From assembly GCA_937952135.1 (NCBI GenBank), contig CALFYL010000268.1:1-18602 (forward strand): DNA of 18,602 bases, in the 5' to 3' direction. The notes beneath the pieces are model-generated. The model had not been told where the DNA came from. It did no database searches and saw only the letters and a program-made list of their open reading frames with translations. Both the position numbers and the translations under genes were made by a program. Below, one piece after another: positions 14,792 to 18,602 of the stretch. The stretch comes from an uncultured Planctomycetia bacterium. GTDB lineage: Bacteria > Planctomycetota > UBA1135 > GCA-002686595. Each line of letters begins with the position of its first letter. Position 1 is the first letter of the stretch.

Positions 14792-17700
14792 ATGAACCAG
14801 AGCACTCCCGCCCGACTGGCCGCCTTCGCCCTCTCCACGGTCGCCTTCGCGCAAGCCCCGGACGCGCCGCCGACGCCGCAAGCGCCGGGCGTGAAGCCCG
14901 ACGCCGTGCTGCTGCGCATGCCCGACGTGAGCGCCGGCGAGGTCGTGTTCCGCTACGCCAACGATTTGTGGCTCGCGCCCAAGCAAGGCGGCGTCGCGCG
15001 CGCGCTCGCGTCGCCCGAGGGTGAAGAGTCGTTCCCCAAGTTCAGTCCGGACGGCAAGCGCATCGCGTTCGTCGCCGGCTACGACGGCGGCGCGGACTTG
15101 TACGTGCTCGACATCGACGCCGGCGTGCCGCAGCGCGTCACGTTCCACCCCGGAGCCGAGATCCTCTGCGACTGGCACCCCGACGGACAGTCGCTGGTCT
15201 ACTTCTCGTCGCAGTTTTCCGGCCAGCAGCGCGCGCCGCGGCTCTTCACGGTCAGCGTCGCCGGCGGCCCGAGTGAAGCGTTGCCCGTTCCCTATGGCGT
15301 GTTCGGCGCCATCGATGCGACGGGTTCGTGGCTCGCGTACACGCCGACGGCAGCGAGCGAGTTCCGCACGTGGAAGCGCTATCAAGGCGGCCTCGCGCAG
15401 GACGTGTGGCTCTTCAACCTCGTCACGCTCGAGGCGCGCCGAGTCACGGAGCATCCGGGCACGGACGCGCTGCCGGTGTGGCGTGGAAGCGACCTCTACT
15501 TCCTCTCCGACCGCGACTCGAACGCGCGGCTGAACTTGTGGGCCTACGACACGCAGCGCAAGGTCACCACGCAGGTGACCGACTTCGTCGACGACGACGT
15601 GCGCTTTCCGTCGGTGGGCCCCGAGGACATTGTGTTCGAGAACGGAGGCCGGCTGCTGCGCTACGAGTTCTCGAGCGGCCTCACGCACCGCATCGAGATC
15701 TCGATTCCCGGCGAGCGCCCGAACCTGCGGCCGCAGAGTGTTTCGCTCGCCGACGCCGCCAGTTCCCTGGCGCTCGGCCCCAACGCGAAGCGCGTGGCGC
15801 TGGAAGCCCGCGGCGAAGTGTTCAGCGTGCCCGTCGAAGAGGGCGTGACGCGCAATCTGACGCTGACCGACGGCGTGGCGGAGCGCTATCCGAGCTGGAG
15901 TCCGGACGGCAAGTGGGTCGCGTACTGGAGCGATGCGAGCGGCGAGTACGAGCTGTACGTGCGCTCCGGCGACGGCGCGCGGTTCCGCTGGCCCGGAGAC
16001 AGCGCGGACGTGCTCGAGAAGAAGCTGACTTCGATCGGGCCGACCTGGAAGTACGGGGCGAACTGGGCGCCGGACTCGCGCAGCCTCGTGTTCTGCAACC
16101 ACGCCGGTGAGTTGTGGCGGCTCGAGCTCGAGAGCGGCGCGCTGACGAAGCTCGCGACGAATCCCGACGGGCAGCCCTTCGGCGTGGATTGGTCGCCGGA
16201 CTCGCGCTGGCTCGCGTTCTCGATGCGCAGCACGAAGTCGCGTCTCGAGGCGATCTGGTTGCTCGATACGCGTGACGGTTCGCTGCACGAAGCGACGAGC
16301 GGCTTGCACGACGACGGAGCGCCGAGCTTCGACCGCGACGGCAAGTGGCTGTACTTCGTGTCGACGCGCACGTTCGCGCCGACCTACTCGGGCGTCGACG
16401 AGACGTGGATCTACACCAACGGCACGAATCTGGTCGCGATGGCGTTGCGCAAGGACGTCGAGAATCCGTTCGCGACGGTCGACGCCAGCGAAGCGGACGA
16501 AGGGAGCGAAGGCGACGCCAAGGACAAGAAGAGCGACGAGAAGCAGGGCGAGAAGGGCGACGAGAAGAAGGAGTCCGAACCCGAGTCGGACGACGCTGCG
16601 TCGAGCGAGCAGAAGCCAACCGACGCTTCGGCAGCGGACTCGAAGAGTGGCCAAAAGGCCGCGAAAAAGGCCCCTGAACCGGTCGAGATCGACTTCGACG
16701 GGCTCGAGGCGCGCGCGCTGGTCTTGCCGGTCGATGCGGGCCCGCTCGGCGCGCCGCAGGGCGGCGCTTCGAAGGTCTTCTACCTGCGAGGGTCGCGCGC
16801 GGGCGGCGGCGATCAGACGTTGATGCAGTTCACGCTGAGCTCGAAGCGCAAGGAGCGCGTGGAGAAGAGCGTGATCGGCGGCGTGCGCGGCTTCCAGCTC
16901 GCAGCCAAGGCCGAGAAGGTGCTCGTGCGGCTCGCCGACGGCTGGGCGGTCGTGGACGCGAAGCCCGAACAGAAGGTCGAGAGCAAGCTCGATCTCTCCG
17001 GCCTCGAGATGCTGGTGGACCCGCGCCGCGAGTGGAACCAGATCCTCGCCGACGCGCACCGCATCATGCGCGACTTCTTCTACGAGCCGACGCTGCACGG
17101 AGTGAATTGGGACGCGTTGTACGAGCGCTTCGCGCGCGCGCTGGCGGATGCGACGCACCGCAGCGACCTGCACTACCTGCTCGGCGAGATGATCAGCGAG
17201 CTCAACGTCGGCCACGCGTACAACCGCGGACCGAATGCGGACGATCCGGGCGCTCGCGCGAAGCTCGCGGGGCTGCTCGGCTGCGACTTCGCGTTCGAGC
17301 AGGGCGCCTACCGCATCACTCGCATCCTCGGACTCGGATCGGGCGAGGCGGATGCGCGTTCCCCGCTCGCGGAGCTCGGCGTCGATGCGCGCGTCGGCGA
17401 TTGGTTGCTCGCGGTCAACGGGCGGCCGGTCGATCCGCGCCGCGACGTGCACGCAGCGTTCACGGGGCGCGCGGGCAAGCCGACCGAGCTCGTGCTCAAC
17501 GCCGCGCCGACGTTCGACGGCGCCGAGCGGCGCGTCGTCGTGACGCCGCTCGAAAGCGACACGGATCTGCGTTATCGCGACTGGGTCGCGTCGCGCCGCG
17601 CGCAGGTCGGCGAGCTCTCCGGCGGGCGTGTCGGCTACGTGCACGTGCCGGACACGGGCATCCGCGGGCAGAACGAGCTCGTGCGCCAGATCCAGTCACA

Positions 17701-18253
17701 GATGGACAAGGACGCGTTGCTCGTCGACGAGCGCTGGAACGGCGGGGGACAGATCCCGACGCGCTTCATCGAGCTCCTGAACCGGCCGCGCACGAATTTC
17801 TGGGCCGTGCGGCACGGCGAGGACTGGGTCTGGCCGCCGCGCGCGCACCACGGCCCGAAAGCGATGCTGATCAACGGTTCGTCGGGTTCGGGCGGGGACG
17901 CGTTCCCGTACTACTTCCGCCAGGCGAACCTCGGCAAGCTCATCGGCCAGCGCACCTGGGGCGGGCTCGTCGGCATCTCCGGCAACCCGGGGTTCGTCGA
18001 CGGTTCGTCGATCACCGTGCCGCGCTTCGCCTTCTACGAGAAGGATGGGACGTGGGGCGTCGAGGGCTACGGCGTCGCGCCGGACATCGAGGTGCTCGAC
18101 GATCCGTCCCTGATGGCGCACGGCGAGGATCCGCAGCTCGTCGCCGGCGTGCAACACCTCTTGCGCGAGCTCGAGAGCTTTCCCTTCGAGCGACCGCAGC
18201 GGCCGGCGCCGCCCGACCGCCGCGGCTCCGGCGTGACTCCGGCCGACCGCTGA
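14792..18253 (+). CDS. Secreted tricorn-like S41 family serine protease
   Basis: 1153 residues. The ATG at 14792 gives a signal peptide (MNQSTPARLAAFALSTVAFA, cleavage about 20/21). An upstream in-frame start would translate the inverted repeat. Beta-propeller repeats with the WSPDGK/WSPDSR type motif occupy the first two thirds (for example FSPDGKRIAFV, WSPDGKWVAYW, WSPDSRWLAFS). They are interrupted by an Asp/Glu/Lys/Ser-rich linker at about 563-633, which makes the protein longer than archaeal tricorn. A tricorn C1-type helical part, a PDZ domain (about 825-920) and the S41 core follow. H808 (in LNVGHAY), S1033 (in GSGGD) and E1091 (in GVEGYGVAPD) match tricorn's His746, Ser965 and Glu1023. 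The residue before the His is Gly where tricorn has Ser745. Likely an exported peptide-degrading enzyme; substrates are unknown. Confidence 0.92.
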   Translation: MNQSTPARLAAFALSTVAFAQAPDAPPTPQAPGVKPDAVLLRMPDVSAGEVVFRYANDLWLAPKQGGVARALASPEGEESFPKFSPDGKRIAFVAGYDGGADLYVLDIDAGVPQRVTFHPGAEILCDWHPDGQSLVYFSSQFSGQQRAPRLFTVSVAGGPSEALPVPYGVFGAIDATGSWLAYTPTAASEFRTWKRYQGGLAQDVWLFNLVTLEARRVTEHPGTDALPVWRGSDLYFLSDRDSNARLNLWAYDTQRKVTTQVTDFVDDDVRFPSVGPEDIVFENGGRLLRYEFSSGLTHRIEISIPGERPNLRPQSVSLADAASSLALGPNAKRVALEARGEVFSVPVEEGVTRNLTLTDGVAERYPSWSPDGKWVAYWSDASGEYELYVRSGDGARFRWPGDSADVLEKKLTSIGPTWKYGANWAPDSRSLVFCNHAGELWRLELESGALTKLATNPDGQPFGVDWSPDSRWLAFSMRSTKSRLEAIWLLDTRDGSLHEATSGLHDDGAPSFDRDGKWLYFVSTRTFAPTYSGVDETWIYTNGTNLVAMALRKDVENPFATVDASEADEGSEGDAKDKKSDEKQGEKGDEKKESEPESDDAASSEQKPTDASAADSKSGQKAAKKAPEPVEIDFDGLEARALVLPVDAGPLGAPQGGASKVFYLRGSRAGGGDQTLMQFTLSSKRKERVEKSVIGGVRGFQLAAKAEKVLVRLADGWAVVDAKPEQKVESKLDLSGLEMLVDPRREWNQILADAHRIMRDFFYEPTLHGVNWDALYERFARALADATHRSDLHYLLGEMISELNVGHAYNRGPNADDPGARAKLAGLLGCDFAFEQGAYRITRILGLGSGEADARSPLAELGVDARVGDWLLAVNGRPVDPRRDVHAAFTGRAGKPTELVLNAAPTFDGAERRVVVTPLESDTDLRYRDWVASRRAQVGELSGGRVGYVHVPDTGIRGQNELVRQIQSQMDKDALLVDERWNGGGQIPTRFIELLNRPRTNFWAVRHGEDWVWPPRAHHGPKAMLINGSSGSGGDAFPYYFRQANLGKLIGQRTWGGLVGISGNPGFVDGSSITVPRFAFYEKDGTWGVEGYGVAPDIEVLDDPSLMAHGEDPQLVAGVQHLLRELESFPFERPQRPAPPDRRGSGVTPADR

Positions 18254-18259
18254 AACAAC

Positions 18260-18366
18260 GCGACGTACCGAGCCAGAGCAAATTCGCCCCGCTAACTCCA
18301 GGAACCGCGGCGCCGGCGGCCTTGGCTGAGTTAGCGGGGCGAATTTGCTCTGGCTCGGCACATCGC
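18260..18366. repeat. Long inverted repeat, copy 2
   Basis: The left arm (18260-18298) and right arm (18328-18366) are 39 bases each with two mismatches, around a 29-base spacer. The core is AGCCAGAGCAAATTCGCCCC followed by GCTAAC. The element begins 6 bases after the protease stop and ends 22 bases before the ATG at 18389. It differs from copy 1 at TT to CG in the core and at one G to C further out, and each change is mirrored in the opposite arm. The spacers of the two copies are unrelated. A terminator, RNA-processing or mobile-element role is possible. Confidence 0.93.
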
Positions 18367-18374
18367 TTTCGCAC

Positions 18375-18380
18375 GATACT
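18375..18380 (+). promoter_or_regulatory. GATACT, possible -10 element before the cytidylyltransferase gene
   Basis: GATACT ends 8 bases before the ATG at 18389, the spacing expected for a leaderless transcript. TGGCTC at 18351-18356, inside the right arm of the inverted repeat, lies 18 bases upstream and could serve as a weak -35. There is no Shine-Dalgarno in front of the ATG. The assignment rests only on position and resemblance to the TAGACT boxes. Confidence 0.3.
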
Positions 18381-18388
18381 CTTCCCCG

Positions 18389-18602
18389 ATGAAGTGGAAG
18401 AAGGAACAAGTCGTGATCCTGTGCGGCGGCGAAGGCACGCGCCTGCGCGAGGAGACGGAGTTCAAGCCCAAGGCGCTGGTGGAGGTCGGCGGGCGGCCGA
18501 TCCTCTGGCACCTGATGCGCATCTACTACCGGTGGGGCTACCGGCGCTTCGTGCTGTGCCTTGGCTACAAGGGCGAGCAGATCAAGGACTACTTCCTCAA
18601 CT
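18389..18602 (+). CDS. rfbF: Glucose-1-phosphate cytidylyltransferase, N-terminal part (3' end outside window)
   Basis: The 71 visible residues start at the ATG at 18389. VVILCGGEGTRLREETEFKP followed by KALVEVGGRPILWHLMRIYY is the nucleotide-binding loop and substrate region of sugar-1-phosphate nucleotidyltransferases. EETEFKPK together with GGxPILWHxM is characteristic of RfbF/DdhA, as is the later GYKGEQIKDYF. The enzyme makes CDP-glucose from CTP and glucose 1-phosphate, the entry step to CDP-deoxysugars. Genes that commonly follow it (CDP-glucose 4,6-dehydratase, further dehydratases) would lie beyond the right edge. The C-methyltransferase and SDR genes upstream fit the same pathway. 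The gene is immediately preceded by inverted repeat copy 2. Confidence 0.85.
   Translation, partial: MKWKKEQVVILCGGEGTRLREETEFKPKALVEVGGRPILWHLMRIYYRWGYRRFVLCLGYKGEQIKDYFLN

Noticed and set aside
14732..17644. Open frame of 970 codons on the minus strand
   Set aside because: Antisense shadow of the tricorn-like protease, with charged low-complexity composition and a start region inside the inverted repeat.
14658..18366. Composite transposon made of the two inverted repeats around the protease gene
   Set aside because: No transposase or target-site duplication is visible, and each repeat is itself a complete hairpin, not a single terminal repeat. It is kept only as a question about cassette-like placement.

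Overview
The window is very GC-rich bacterial DNA. Coding is dense, several genes start with GTG, and few starts have a clear Shine-Dalgarno sequence. The secreted protein at 13657-14655 and the tricorn-type protease at 14792-18253 resemble proteins I associate with Planctomycetota, so that phylum is my best guess. This is inference from protein style, not from a marker gene. No rRNA, tRNA, CRISPR array, transposase or integrase was seen.

Layout. (1) 1-2231, minus strand: a GT-C membrane glycosyltransferase followed by a GT2 polyprenyl-phosphate sugar transferase that runs off the left edge. This is a plausible donor-maker plus donor-user pair. (2) 2232-2479: divergent upstream region. (3) 2480-9049, plus strand: two tandem, diverged paralogues of 1113 and 1035 residues. 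Each has an N-terminal membrane anchor, a large periplasmic part with type I periplasmic-binding-protein character, and a C-terminal block of seven predicted membrane helices. They look like receptors or sensors of no described function, and are the strongest candidate for something undescribed. (4) 9125-13541: a translationally coupled run of three genes (GT-C glycosyltransferase, extended SDR sugar epimerase/reductase, sugar C-methyltransferase) with 4-base stop/start overlaps. (5) 13657-14655: a secreted protein of unknown function. (6) 14792-18253: a secreted tricorn-like S41 protease (propeller, PDZ, serine protease). (7) 18389 to the right edge: the N-terminus of a glucose-1-phosphate cytidylyltransferase.

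The second structure of note is a pair of long inverted repeats (14658-14769 and 18260-18366). Each fills the whole gap between a stop codon and the next gene and ends 22-24 bases before its start codon, so together they bracket the protease gene. The arms of one copy are perfect. Three base pairs differ between the copies but are compensated within each stem.

The general theme is cell-surface glycan synthesis: two GT-C enzymes, a GT2 enzyme, CDP-sugar entry, a sugar reductase/epimerase and a sugar C-methyltransferase. Interspersed are two receptor-like membrane proteins and two exported proteins that have no obvious biochemical link to it. A TAGACT-like box recurs shortly upstream of several starts and may be this lineage's -10 element.
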